IMG/VR virus record: IMGVR_UViG_3300042868_012479
Coordinates: 1-64,000 of that record
Length of the DNA: 64,000 bases
Direction: 5' to 3' (one strand)
Source of the DNA: a virus
Positions 48,101 through 56,398 of the stretch are shown here, piece by piece. The notes beneath the pieces are model-generated. The model was not told the DNA's origin. It searched no databases and worked only from the letters and a program-made list of their open reading frames with translations. Every line of letters starts with the position of its first letter. Position 1 is the first letter of the stretch. The translations under genes and the position numbers were made by a program.

Positions 48101-51100
48101 GCTGGTAGGTTTGGTCTCGCACCATTTCGAAGAATGGCTTGAATGCTGTGGCAATAAGGAACTGCGACGTGTCGGCGATGGTCGTCATAGCCCCACGGAA
48201 TGTGCGGGCAAACGCCTTCATTCCCCCGCCGTAACGCTCCTCAAGTCCCTGCAAGATGGCCTGCACTGCAGCTGGTCCACCAATTTTTCCAACCTTAGAC
48301 AGCTGCCGAACTGCGTCAACGGCAGTGCTTGGGTCCAGAAGCTTGTTGTACAGAACCGCATTGGCCTTCTTTAGCGCAGGGTCAGATTCCAGCTGCCGCA
48401 AAAGAGCCTTAGAAAGAATCTCATAGCCCGCGATTCCTGCGTTAGACAGCTGCATCATGTCGTTTTGGTAGACGCGCCCAGCTGAGTTCATCTGGCCAAG
48501 GGCGTACGTTACTCGGCGAAGCTTGTCATCTTCAGCGCCAAGGGCCGCAACTGCGTCTCCGATATTAACAAGTGCGCCACGGAACTCCAGGGGAGCGTCA
48601 GGATTAAACTTGTTTGAGAGCATCTCAAGAATTGGCATTTGGCCCTTGGCTTTTGCCGTAGCCGTATCAATTTCAAAGCCGAACGCCTTCATGCGCAAGG
48701 CAGCTGTTTGCAGATCACCGAATCGGAAGTTTGTTACGTTTGCAAACTTGACAAGGGTCTCGATAGTTTCATTTGTTTTCATCCTTGCCTGGTCCATGGT
48801 CATTCCGGAGTTCTTAAACAGTGTTGTAAACCCTACGGCTGCAGCTTCAAGATCTGCGTTAAACTTGATAATGCCGCCACGGAAATGATCAAATACCTGG
48901 ATGATGGTCATAGTAATTTGTCGACCAAATGCAAGGGCCGTTGCGAACTTCAATGTGTTGATAGTCGAGAACATCATGCCGGTTCCGGTCGCCGTGACAG
49001 CTTTTGCAAGCTGGCCGAACTGAACGTGCCCGTCTCGAACAATCATGTTTAGCCGGCTGTTTGCGGATGCTGCAGCCTGAGCCTGGAGCTGCTGCTCAAC
49101 AAACGCCTGCTTTGCGAAATGCTTCCTTCCATCCTGGGAGAACTGGCCTTCCTGGTAGTTTGCGTACGCGCTCTGATATTGCGGAATGATGCTGCCGACC
49201 GTAGCCTGGTATGCAGCATTGAGACGATTGCCAAACTGGGTGCGGCGCTGCTGGCTTAGCTGTTCAGGAGTGTATTTCTCGCTAAGGGTTTCCCCGCTTG
49301 CCGATGTGACTCGCTCAGATGGGGCGCCAAGGCCGCCATACCGTGGGATACCGTGTCCGGCGGTAAACTTGATGAACTGCGAAACCTGCGCGCCATTAGT
49401 CGCCCACCAGTTACGGAAGTCATCAAATGGTCCACCGCCAATGGTGTATCCGCCGCCAGATCCGCCACCAGATCCGCCGCCACCGCTACCTGGCCTCCGG
49501 GCATTGCCACCGCCGCCGCTTCCGCCGCCGCCTGTTGGTACAAGCGCACCGCCACCAACAGAACCACCAGCCCCATCGCCCGGCCCCAGTTGTAGTGGGG
49601 CTCCTGAAGCGATTGTGACTGGTGGCAATTGCGGCGCTCGTGAGGATGGCGGCAATACATTTGAAACGCTTGGTGGCGCATTAGCCTGGGTCTGGCCGCC
49701 AGCGACTTGTGCTCGGGCTACCTCTGAGGATGTTCCGAAAGCGCTTACAGCCTTAGATGCTTTCTCAAAATCGCTTACCAATCCAAGCAGCGAAGCGCGC
49801 AAGTCATCACCTGGCTTTCCGCTAAGCGCCTCCATTACCTTAATCTTTCCCGTGGCCGCACTGGTAATGTCGTGAATTGACTGCAGCATCTCAAGGGGTG
49901 CGATTGCGATAAACGTGCGCATTTGTTCTGCAAGTTGAGGGCTCTGTGCGTTGGCATACGGGAGCATTCGCCCGGTTCCGACCATGCGGCTAAGAGCGTC
50001 CTCGAGCAGCCCGATAGTCTGCCCTCCAAGACCAGGTGCAGTTCGATTAGCGGTAGGAAGGTTGGCGTAACCAGTGTATAGCTTAGATGCGGCCTCAAGC
50101 GCATACGTTGCGCGACCAGCCATCGGGGCGGTAAGCCCGGCAAATTGTATAACTGCATCTTTGAATAGCGAGAATGCGGCTGGCTGCCCGCCAGTGGCAA
50201 AAGCCCTAGCAATTTGAGCGCCAGTATCCATGATGAATTTTGCAACTTCTTCTGCGCGCGCAAACGCAGCTGGGCCAAGAGCTGCCTGTGCCCCTTCCAC
50301 ATACATTTTTTGCTGAGCGTGCATTTTCATGGCGCCAGCATCTTGGGCTTGGGCCATAATGTAGTCTTCTGGAGCCGCTGCGGCCTTGCCGGTTATAAAT
50401 TTCTTCGAGGCAACAAAAGGCATCATCCCTAGAAGTTTTTCAATTGCCATCGGCATTAACATCTTTTCTCGTTCTGCCATCTGAAATTGCAGTTGTATAA
50501 ATCGAGGGTCGGCTTCTACCCCTTTTGGAACACCGCTTGCCCCGTAGTATCCAGCCCTATCACCAAACTTAGCTCGCATAGAAGTATGCGAGATCTCGTG
50601 AATCAACGTGGTCATTAAAGAGGTAGCTGTTGCACCCTTTAGGTTGTTCAGTGACAGCGTTGTGAGGCCCTGATCCCCCATCGGACCGCTGCCGGCAGCC
50701 ACGATTGCTCCCGCTTCTCCGCTTTGTTGCCTAGCTCCTCGAAGCTCTACGCCAATAAGGCCAGCTTGCCTCCGGCGGAAGCGCATTTTTTCAAATGTTT
50801 GCTGAATGTCGCTGATGGTAAAGCGGCCATTCTTTGCAGGGACGTTTGCTTCTTGGAACGGATTAAATGTCTGAGACGGGCTGTAAAGGTATTCCTCAAG
50901 CATTGGCCTCATTGCCGCAAATAGGGCATCGCCACGTTGCTGCGTCATCCCGGTGACGCCGACGGCGGTGTGCTTGAACTTGTCGGGAACGTTATACGCA
51001 AGCGTCTTTGGGTCAAACTTCCCCTCAAAAGGCAACGAACCAAATGGGCCCAATTCGGCAGGTCCTCCAGGAGCAATCTGTGCAGATGCCGCTCGGCGTG

Positions 51101-53666
51101 TTTTAGCCGCAAATTCTTCTAGAACTCCGCGAGATCCAAGCAGTTCATAATTTGCCTTAAGGATTTTGCCAATTTTTCGCATTGACTCTCTCATCTCAGC
51201 CATAACTTTGTCTATTGGCATCCCTGTGCGCAAAGAATTCAAGTAGTACTCTGGAAGTCCCGCATCCCCGACGCTGGCCCCAGCCTTAAGGGCGCGCGAA
51301 GCATTCGCTAGGGCCCGCACATAGTCTCGGTATCTTTCCATCCCGGCCATAAGCGCCTTGTTGAACTCCGCCTGGGCCTCTGCGGTAGCCTGGAGGTAGT
51401 CGTAGTTTGGGGCTGTTCCAATAAGCCGTGGGTTGATGCCAAACGTGCGAAGATCTTCCCCTCGCGCGCGCAATAGTGCGTCCTCTTTTGTAAATGGCGA
51501 ACCGTTAGTTGGGGTTGGTGGTGGCGGGGCCGCCGGCGGAGCTGCCGGTCGCGCCGCTGGAACTGCAGCTGCCAATTGCGCTGCCTGCTGCTCTGCAATC
51601 TTGGTAAGCGTGCTAGAAACTGCATCGTTAAGCATCTGGGCCAACTGCGCAGCAGGAACAGCCCTTGCGCCTGGGTTTGTTTTTTTAATTTCTGCAAGGG
51701 CAGCTGCAATGTTCTGTTGGTACTTTGTAGCGGCATCCATTCCGGCCGCAATCATCTGATTAAAGTTTCCAGAAATCTGCGTTGGGTCTGGGAACATTGT
51801 TGGGCGCATCTCATCGCGGACTCGAGCAGCATACTGAGACACGGCGGTCATGAATGCCCCAAAGTTCTTTTCGCCGCTAACAAGCATTCCTTGGGCCAAG
51901 GCAATAGAGCGGTTATCCGGCCTCAGCTCCTGGAATGCTTGTGATCCAAGCGCTCCCTCAATCTGCTGAAGCGCCATTGCTGGATTTCCGCGCGAAGCCT
52001 CCATCCCTCTTGAATCATAGATCTTGCGCACATCTCCAAGAATGGCCATTGCTTTCCCAAGCGTGCCGTGCAGCGGGTCAAGTTCAGGGCTAATAGCGCC
52101 GGACTCAATTCTAGCCCGGACCCCAAGCTGGGCCCCTACGGAGTCTCGCAAAGCTGCGGACATGCCTGCGCTAAGCGAACCTTTGGCGCCCTTGCTTTCA
52201 AACACCGAAGAGATAAGGCGCTGAGTATCGGCATCTCCACCATAGGCTCGGGCAAAAAGGGTGCGCTCAAGAAGCTTTGCAAATTCTGGAGATTCTGCCC
52301 CGGCGGGGGTCATATAAGACTTTTCAAATCTGTTCTTGCCGATAATGCTTGCCACTTCAGCTTTAAACGCCGCAATGGGGTCACTTTGCCCTGAAATCAG
52401 CTTAGCGGCGCTCCCGGTCCCGAGGTTGGGCGAACGCCCAAGAAGTCGAGCAACTGCGCTAGCCTCTTCCGACGCGGTTAGTCCGGTGCGGTTATTCAGC
52501 TGCAGGGCCATTCGGCCTACGCCAAGATCCCCACCAAGCCCCTCATAGTTACCAGCAATCTGGCGGAGCAGCACAGGCGTCTTGCCGGAGCCAAGCAATG
52601 CGGCCATCTGCTTCATTATTTCTGAGGTGTCGCCGCCAAATAGCTGCGGGTTTGATTTAATAAAGTCTGCTTGCTCCTTAAAGAACCGAGCACGTACCTC
52701 TTTAATTTGCGCAACCTGCGCTGATGAGGAGCCTGCTGCTGGCATTGTTGCTCCGCGCATAGCCATGACGCGACCGTTTCCAGAGATTACGGCCATCCGG
52801 CCGTCAGGCAATGCAACAGTTACCGGCGTACCCTCCTCAAGGTGCGGGAAGTCTCGCAGGATTTTAGACGGGTCAAAGTTCTTGATCATGCCCTGGACTT
52901 GACGGTCTGACATTGCGCTGGCGCGATTTCGCGGCTGGAGCGCAGCTGGGTAGCTTGGCTGGTTGGAAGAAAGGATTTCTTCTAGGGTTCCGGCAATATA
53001 CCGAGCCATAATTTGACCGGAGCCACTCGGATGCTCAAAGGGGCGCAGGCTTGGCTCAGCCCCAAAGAACCCTTGGTTCTGCTCTCTAACGCGCACACTC
53101 TGCGGGTAGGGAGACCCAGATGGCATGTGGTAGCTACGGCTACCGGCAGTATCGCGCAGCTGTGTGAGGTACGCGCGCTCTTGTCGAAGTCGCTCAGCGC
53201 TGTCTCGGGCCATTGCGACTGCGGACCGTGAGTCCTCTAGGCGTGCTTGCCTGGCTGCCTTGCGGGCTTCTTCTTGCACCTTGAGCTGGGCAACCTGTGC
53301 CTGCGTCTCTGCGCGAACGGCAGACATACGCTGCTGGCTTGCTGCGGTAAATGCAGCTACGGAACTTGCCTGTAATTCATTTTGCTTTACAAGAGAGGTG
53401 TTAATAAGGCGAACTTGTCGATCCATGGCGCGAAGCGCAGGGATAGTAGTTCGTTGGATATCACGGGCAATCTGAAGCGGGGCCGATTGGCCACCTGGGC
53501 CAAGAAGGCTTGAACCAATGCTTGACCCCGTTGAGCCGAGTTTACGGAGTCCGGAAAGGAGGCTCTCAATGTCGGCAAGGGTTCGCTGGACGCCAGAACG
53601 GAAAGCCGTAGAGTCAAGCGATAGCCCAACCCTTGCGACATTTCCGCCCTGCTGTTCCTCTGCCAC
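42192..53666 (-). CDS. Giant tape-measure protein with embedded peptidase domains (3824 aa)
   Basis: An uninterrupted 11.5-kb frame after the chaperone genes. In order: N-terminal helical part (1-200); ParB/DdrB-like segment (~240-480, GTPVTVALPDGRMAVISGNGRV); first HExxH (HEISH, ~1025); Gly-rich linker (~1360-1420); tape-measure core (~1530-2050, FNADLEAAAVGFTTLFKNSG); hydrophobic segments (~2280-2370); coiled coil (~2560-2850); first VGERGPE module (~2980); second HExxH (HEIGH, ~3460); glycine zipper (~3680); second VGERGPE module (~3750). The length would imply a very long tail if all were ruler, but the inserted domains make that an overestimate. Confidence 0.92.
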   Translation of the reverse strand: MAEEQQGGNVARVGLSLDSTAFRSGVQRTLADIESLLSGLRKLGSTGSSIGSSLLGPGGQSAPLQIARDIQRTTIPALRAMDRQVRLINTSLVKQNELQASSVAAFTAASQQRMSAVRAETQAQVAQLKVQEEARKAARQARLEDSRSAVAMARDSAERLRQERAYLTQLRDTAGSRSYHMPSGSPYPQSVRVREQNQGFFGAEPSLRPFEHPSGSGQIMARYIAGTLEEILSSNQPSYPAALQPRNRASAMSDRQVQGMIKNFDPSKILRDFPHLEEGTPVTVALPDGRMAVISGNGRVMAMRGATMPAAGSSSAQVAQIKEVRARFFKEQADFIKSNPQLFGGDTSEIMKQMAALLGSGKTPVLLRQIAGNYEGLGGDLGVGRMALQLNNRTGLTASEEASAVARLLGRSPNLGTGSAAKLISGQSDPIAAFKAEVASIIGKNRFEKSYMTPAGAESPEFAKLLERTLFARAYGGDADTQRLISSVFESKGAKGSLSAGMSAALRDSVGAQLGVRARIESGAISPELDPLHGTLGKAMAILGDVRKIYDSRGMEASRGNPAMALQQIEGALGSQAFQELRPDNRSIALAQGMLVSGEKNFGAFMTAVSQYAARVRDEMRPTMFPDPTQISGNFNQMIAAGMDAATKYQQNIAAALAEIKKTNPGARAVPAAQLAQMLNDAVSSTLTKIAEQQAAQLAAAVPAARPAAPPAAPPPPTPTNGSPFTKEDALLRARGEDLRTFGINPRLIGTAPNYDYLQATAEAQAEFNKALMAGMERYRDYVRALANASRALKAGASVGDAGLPEYYLNSLRTGMPIDKVMAEMRESMRKIGKILKANYELLGSRGVLEEFAAKTRRAASAQIAPGGPAELGPFGSLPFEGKFDPKTLAYNVPDKFKHTAVGVTGMTQQRGDALFAAMRPMLEEYLYSPSQTFNPFQEANVPAKNGRFTISDIQQTFEKMRFRRRQAGLIGVELRGARQQSGEAGAIVAAGSGPMGDQGLTTLSLNNLKGATATSLMTTLIHEISHTSMRAKFGDRAGYYGASGVPKGVEADPRFIQLQFQMAEREKMLMPMAIEKLLGMMPFVASKKFITGKAAAAPEDYIMAQAQDAGAMKMHAQQKMYVEGAQAALGPAAFARAEEVAKFIMDTGAQIARAFATGGQPAAFSLFKDAVIQFAGLTAPMAGRATYALEAASKLYTGYANLPTANRTAPGLGGQTIGLLEDALSRMVGTGRMLPYANAQSPQLAEQMRTFIAIAPLEMLQSIHDITSAATGKIKVMEALSGKPGDDLRASLLGLVSDFEKASKAVSAFGTSSEVARAQVAGGQTQANAPPSVSNVLPPSSRAPQLPPVTIASGAPLQLGPGDGAGGSVGGGALVPTGGGGSGGGGNARRPGSGGGGSGGGSGGGYTIGGGPFDDFRNWWATNGAQVSQFIKFTAGHGIPRYGGLGAPSERVTSASGETLSEKYTPEQLSQQRRTQFGNRLNAAYQATVGSIIPQYQSAYANYQEGQFSQDGRKHFAKQAFVEQQLQAQAAASANSRLNMIVRDGHVQFGQLAKAVTATGTGMMFSTINTLKFATALAFGRQITMTIIQVFDHFRGGIIKFNADLEAAAVGFTTLFKNSGMTMDQARMKTNETIETLVKFANVTNFRFGDLQTAALRMKAFGFEIDTATAKAKGQMPILEMLSNKFNPDAPLEFRGALVNIGDAVAALGAEDDKLRRVTYALGQMNSAGRVYQNDMMQLSNAGIAGYEILSKALLRQLESDPALKKANAVLYNKLLDPSTAVDAVRQLSKVGKIGGPAAVQAILQGLEERYGGGMKAFARTFRGAMTTIADTSQFLIATAFKPFFEMVRDQTYQLSLFLQTPAATAQAEQMGEVIKGITDGIASGLPGATKVLETFVDAFANVISGFTQNLSGPGSTVLGFFDSFAKGLGIVGEILSNQVIGKLVATGVAMKVLTGAMASNPLLAAIIGGTALVGFLGNAAEQNLFGMKDTISGFVESVQGALSQTADSIVPTITTAISSSLEVVGAMLLAAVKSILPIIETLIGMFAAFGGTFQSLAPLIGAFFGAWIGKRLLIDGIAASMLKVATAADKVKAAMSNFRFSGAMASMFGATERRFETRYQATRMEGEKLRGPDGRPIYGEDGRPVRGPAVYSMTPIGPGSGFQGGPALAEANFARMQMLAREEAAKTGKPVIVPTAISPEERAGAVSTKDAKDTLAFLRGNSPEKIEFEKKVGAEEAKRLAGELAAVKEGVRGFGQALRSTFSSFANFRTALSSAAKAIASNLGTVGQSLLGVGIGFTALGTMLNNEFLQSLGGVMTNLGLFAMGLQALIALFMFIPGVNLALAAAMAAGTIAVVGLGVAASEADKKLKKLAAETTYGKSVIADEAYAKTFAEKYGQSVSDRIMAANPTTAEDFNNPLVQKGMLDYARQVLIANHGYKPEEVAAMSQDDLLFKYNQSQGGFGGEGFEYLKMRIDKMRTVSPAALAEMRQYDANRTAKELDLVYGPAPARRTAGGQKAIARAEDNEILRLTAMGSSIESVAQTIFGSVTAATKKRVTDAIAGAAGTSEAEATLKLLQGAVDSSGEIAENAAEALSKASEGFQKPLNRLLTRATDVLRAVFEDEKKALETEKNKALDNVAVLYNGESIRLGTLKEQHAALVAQREEVEKLKALEKDRQAAAEAAAAMFDATVDPLQRAVAARDAARTLYDGESQRQADDMQAAITAGEASVPFTDTVDFYEQKLKQLETDQSERQRKLDERIQDLQKKIEEGKITLAGAKAELNDAFSDAGIDVAALKVQGTGVGANFGDGFWSGLTSNIDAAFKALGPYVRAAAAKLKADSDLKAAQALLAAATEPKQTYVPTQRVEDAITGKLASLRVKQQQIQAKLVELETDPAAKKKYGPAVSAAGVLARMEIQRLEAQLKGLVGPEQNSLLLSGLDTNVDAILYQIAALLTNITLPNANKAAGGSIVPGGKYMVGERGPEMLSVGGSGQLDIVPNHMLPTYLKSSAGALMAGKTGRMRGFAAGTPGASRVRMDDSDRVNPWAERDRRWAATWPTYFPEFNIALAPYNRDYFEIPLVSDAIGLAKSWFVNAGHPLKEKIASLRLDDRIKLPQSYLAEYARKTALLPDQKDRSENEQYLEWAKQFQNMDMVADVERSNALHAANLRMGTTSARDRASESAIMDHGLTVIDILRGLVFDTDVVDKAMRFTRSRRASHQNWLAYPPHPKNFDKYWAKDGSYGGHSIGGYSRIWDEVAVNSYTDRLNRMQEIKEMIRSYTNPGTGKGNNKKARPGSGPIMGGFADGTGTDYSWLEDGGTRQPAKMTQQGKLLDFLNLELPLRKTPVASTMYEFPWGKIKVDDGVRLPFSVPEIDELVRNVLKIAPEDFKPNFVIDFLNDEKYTLGWGVAGNAYTRQFGPDQIAMATRPVRKGSEARLQSLDPLFRSEKLNDAKSGMMETLVHEIGHIVDMRNPRNRPGTKGNMLGNMLGSAGKVIRAAGSFNFLKSATSSYNTFPHETYAEAFVRFARQNGVLPNTRLDNLDQEAVNPKKAQKLVDNLAAAEGWRVPGAPASLPKANSKLKSMDLKFGASKKAQGIAGIVADIATMWATGNLNIATLGSSVFMNLLTMLPGIGGSLAKFAGIAATLLGGGSVDRTMVGMLGSGVGEFLGGLLPIPFVGGWVGSLIGGFIGDWIYTNMMQNKFQKQTQGFVMAGGKGIFNVDKKLYQNVTGARALGGSVFPGNAYLVGERGPEIMVPSNLGSIVPNHKLRGPGSMSIGGGSGTISASVVINNPQLNSAADIDRLAEKVAAAQTRSLRAMGYARPR

Positions 53667-53679
53667 GTTTTACCCCCAC

Positions 53680-53970
53680 TCAATTCGCTCCGGGCCGTCC
53701 AAATATTTGGATCATTTGCTCGAGAGACCCGACATTTTTGTTGCCGTCTTTTGCTTCGGCAAACTTCGCACGGTTCTTTGATGGGGATGAGCCTGAAGAT
53801 TCGCCCTTCATTTCTGCGTCACGTTGTTCAGCATACTTGGCGAATGCGTTCAGTTGAGGAAGAGTAAGCTCCATGAATTGGGCTGGGGTATACCCGAATG
53901 CATCGGCATACGATGCCATGATGCTTCCCCAGTCAATGTCAGACCAGCTTACGCCTCCGGAGCTTTTCCC
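53680..53970 (-). CDS. Tail assembly chaperone, -1 frameshift extension
   Basis: Read after slippage at 53964-53970, this frame adds ~94 residues (SSGGVSWSDIDWGSIMASYA and FGYTPAQFMELTLPQLN) to the 97-aa chaperone, giving ~187 aa. The motif WxxI...AxxFGYTPxxFxxLT is characteristic of the C-terminal, T-like part of tail chaperones. An internal ATG (53919) exists, but no strong ribosome site. It lies immediately before the tape-measure gene, as in lambda. Confidence 0.85.
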   Translation of the reverse strand, partial: GKSSGGVSWSDIDWGSIMASYADAFGYTPAQFMELTLPQLNAFAKYAEQRDAEMKGESSGSSPSKNRAKFAEAKDGNKNVGSLEQMIQIFGRPGAN

Positions 53971-54242
53971 TCGCTGATACCTTCCTCATCGTTGCCGATC
54001 AGGCCGCTGGAGCGAAGAACCTTGTCGATTTCGTCGCGCATGGTGTCAAGAGAAAACTTGTCGCCAACCGCGCGCTCATCGTAAGTCTTGTCATCCTTGC
54101 GGAGTACAAGCCACAAGATGTAGCGAAGTACAGTAAACTTGGTAAGGTCGACCTTGTCAAGGCCACCAAACTTCTCCTCGATGTCGGCGAGGTCATTAAG
54201 GGTAAGCACGCGCTTAGCACGCACCTGGTTAAGGTCTGCCAT
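53949..54242 (-). CDS. Tail assembly chaperone, short product (97 aa)
   Basis: MADLNQVRAKRVLTLNDLADIEEKF and VLRYILWLVLRKDDKTYDER fit the N-terminal, G-like tail chaperone. AAGGAG precedes ATG 54242. A small hairpin TCCCC-ATCGC-GGGGA lies just upstream of the ribosome site. Ends with acidic GISEGKAPEA right after the slip site. Confidence 0.85.
   Translation of the reverse strand: MADLNQVRAKRVLTLNDLADIEEKFGGLDKVDLTKFTVLRYILWLVLRKDDKTYDERAVGDKFSLDTMRDEIDKVLRSSGLIGNDEEGISEGKAPEA
53964..53970 (-). other. Slippery heptamer G GGA AAA for -1 frameshift
   Basis: On the minus strand GGGAAAA fits X XXY YYZ in the zero frame (GAG GGA AAA). The zero-frame stop comes four codons later. Slipping back one base continues straight into the frame of the T-like extension. 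Lambda G/GT uses the related GGGAAAG. Confidence 0.9.
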
Positions 54243-54289
54243 GTGAACTCCTTATTCCCCGCGATGGGGAGTTTGCCAGCTAGCAGCGA

Positions 54290-55153
54290 TTAGGCTGCAA
54301 TCGACACAATCTGCGCCGTGCTGGAATCATACTGCAGGTTGAACTCAAGATCAACCTTGATGATGTCCTCTCGTGTGAACGGAATGTTGTGCTGGTAAAT
54401 GCACGCCTTATAGGCCGTAATGGCCACCGTCTGCGAGGGGTCGTCCGAGCGGGTGTGCGTGAATTCAGCGCGAACCGGCCGGTTGCGAAGCATTGACAAG
54501 TCCAGTGGGTTGACAGCCGCCGTACCAAAGTTAAGGCTTTCGCGGAAGTTCAACGTGCCTGGGTAAATAGAGGTGCTTGCGTTGTTTGACGCAGTAACGC
54601 TAAACAAACGCTGGAATCGCATCGGGTCCATCTCAAGGCCGCGAACACGGATGGTTGACTTACCACCAAAGTGGGCTTTGGCAATTGGGAAGTTGTACTG
54701 GCCAGAGAACTCACGCTCCTGGAAGGTAATCTCGAACTCGACGTCGCCGCCGATTTCTCCGATGTCCTGCATACCCTTGTACTGCGCAAGATCAGCGCCT
54801 GCCGGGTCGGCAAGGGATGTAACGCTAAGAGTTGTAGTACCGGCGCCTACAGATCCCTGAAGCCAGTCGTAGTTATTTACAGTTCCAACATAGACGTCAT
54901 AGCCCGAAGTTGCGCCCGTGAGGGCCGTCCAGGAGACATCAAGCTTTCCGGTAGCGCTTAGGACGACGATGTACGTCGCCGAAGGGCTGGCGACGCCAGC
55001 GGCGTTCTTTCCGGCGACACGTACATAGTACGTGCCGGCCGGAACTGAACCGCTAGCAGTAGAGGGGGTCACAGACACGCCGGACACCTGTGTATACAGG
55101 CCGCCGCTGAGCCATGTTCCGAGCTTAAGACGACCGCTTCCGAGAGTAAACAT
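54290..55153 (-). CDS. Tail tube-like protein with inserted Ig/FnIII-like domain (287 aa)
   Basis: MFTLGSGRLKLGTWLSGGLY and IGGDVEFEITFQEREFSGQYNFP match the protein at 55177. Between them residues ~25-110 form an extra FnIII/Ig-like domain (TYYVRVAGKNAAGVASPSAT). C-terminal tube part similar in both (FTREDIIKVDLEFNL). Probably the major tail protein or a decorated variant. Confidence 0.8.
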   Translation of the reverse strand: MFTLGSGRLKLGTWLSGGLYTQVSGVSVTPSTASGSVPAGTYYVRVAGKNAAGVASPSATYIVVLSATGKLDVSWTALTGATSGYDVYVGTVNNYDWLQGSVGAGTTTLSVTSLADPAGADLAQYKGMQDIGEIGGDVEFEITFQEREFSGQYNFPIAKAHFGGKSTIRVRGLEMDPMRFQRLFSVTASNNASTSIYPGTLNFRESLNFGTAAVNPLDLSMLRNRPVRAEFTHTRSDDPSQTVAITAYKACIYQHNIPFTREDIIKVDLEFNLQYDSSTAQIVSIAA

Positions 55154-55176
55154 ATCCGTGACCCCCTAATCTACTA

Positions 55177-55860
55177 TTACGCTTCGATGACGACGACCGA
55201 TGGGGTCGCTGTCGAAGAGCCAGATGTAACCTTGCAATCGCGGTCCACAATGGCCGAGAAGTTAATGTCCTGACGGGCAATATCTTCACGGGTGAACGGC
55301 ATTGTCAGCTGCATGCTGTATGCCTTCGGAAGGTGAATGATCACCGACTTCGAAGGGTCATCCGAGCGAATGTGCTCAAACTTTACATACAGAGGGCGTG
55401 GCAGACCCATGAGGGCCGTCACGTTGCTGATGGTATTGTTTGGACGGCCGCCATCTGGGTCAAAGTTGACCGAGTACTGCCCGCCGCTGAAGTTGTCATG
55501 TGCATAGCCATACGCCGTATCGCTAAGGGTAAGGTCCGTGCTGTTCGTGGTCTTCGACTCACCGAGCGAAACGTGGAAGAGGTTCTTCACGTTGTCCCAG
55601 TTGATCTCGACGCCACGTGCGCGGATTTCGGCCTTGCCGCCGAAGAACGCCTTAGCGATTGGGAAGTTTGACTGACCAAAGAACTCACGCTCCTGGAAGT
55701 TGATGTCGAACTCGACGTCGCCGCCGACTTCGCCAACTGTTACCAGCTCGTTAGTATTGCCATAGCCATTCGTGCTACTAAAATACTGTGATGTCTGACC
55801 GATGACCGCTCCGGACTTCCAGAACGCCACCTTGACCACACCAGATCCAAGTGTAAGCAT
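55177..55860 (-). CDS. Tail tube-like protein, paralogue without insert (227 aa)
   Basis: MLTLGSGVVKVAFWKSGAVI and VGGDVEFDINFQEREFFGQSNFPIAKA align closely with the next gene, but the Ig-like insert is missing. AGGAGAAATAAA precedes ATG. Both could be tube subunits; which is the main one is unknown. Confidence 0.8.
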   Translation of the reverse strand: MLTLGSGVVKVAFWKSGAVIGQTSQYFSSTNGYGNTNELVTVGEVGGDVEFDINFQEREFFGQSNFPIAKAFFGGKAEIRARGVEINWDNVKNLFHVSLGESKTTNSTDLTLSDTAYGYAHDNFSGGQYSVNFDPDGGRPNNTISNVTALMGLPRPLYVKFEHIRSDDPSKSVIIHLPKAYSMQLTMPFTREDIARQDINFSAIVDRDCKVTSGSSTATPSVVVIEA

Positions 55861-55870
55861 TTTATTTCTC

Positions 55871-56293
55871 CTATGTTTTGATGACGCTGTATCGGATCAC
55901 TCGCCGATACTCCAGACTCGGGTCGTCGTAATAGTCCCGTTCTGCCACTTTATGCGAAAGATGCAGCACTATTCCATTCGGCCCGGAGAGGCGTTTCCTA
56001 TTAAGCACCACATCTACTCGGTTGCCAATAGTGTTCATCTCTGCGGCACTGGCTCTGCTGGTTACCAACACATCCACGACCGGGCGGTCAACGTTCAGGG
56101 CAACATCGCTGCCCCCTGAGTAGATAGCCACACGGATGGAGGGCGGGTTGCTCTTTCCCTGGTGGTATACTGGATACACCTTTTTGTCCGTGCTGGTGCC
56201 GCCAAGCAGCGTTTGAAGCTGCGTGTCGGTGCTTAGCGCGGAGAAAAATGCTTCATATATTCCTACCATGCTGGCTATTTTAGTGGTTGACAT
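55871..56293 (-). CDS. Tail terminator/completion-like protein (140 aa)
   Basis: VGIYEAFFSALSTDTQLQTLL, then KVYPVYHQGKSNPPSIRVAI and VVDVLVTSRASAAEMNTIG have the layout of DUF3168/minor-tail-U-type proteins that cap the tail tube. Located between tube genes and head-tail genes as expected. No ribosome site; a weak -10 TAGACC lies six bases before ATG and the start is inside a palindrome (56290-56308). Confidence 0.68.
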   Translation of the reverse strand: MSTTKIASMVGIYEAFFSALSTDTQLQTLLGGTSTDKKVYPVYHQGKSNPPSIRVAIYSGGSDVALNVDRPVVDVLVTSRASAAEMNTIGNRVDVVLNRKRLSGPNGIVLHLSHKVAERDYYDDPSLEYRRVIRYSVIKT

Positions 56294-56308
56294 AGACTGG
56301 GTCTATGT
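56290..56308. promoter_or_regulatory. Perfect palindrome over a start codon, operator candidate
   Basis: ACATAGAC-TGG-GTCTATGT has 8-bp perfect arms around 3 bp. It overlaps the ATG of the tail gene at 56293 and the region expected for its transcript start. It sits in the ~105-bp divergent gap to the plus-strand operon, so it could control both. Confidence 0.5.
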
Positions 56309-56398
56309 TCAAAACATCTACATTTTCCACACTTACCACACATTCGGTGTTTGATTGTGATATGCTGTCATCGGCCAGTAGGCCAGAAGGAGCAAAAC

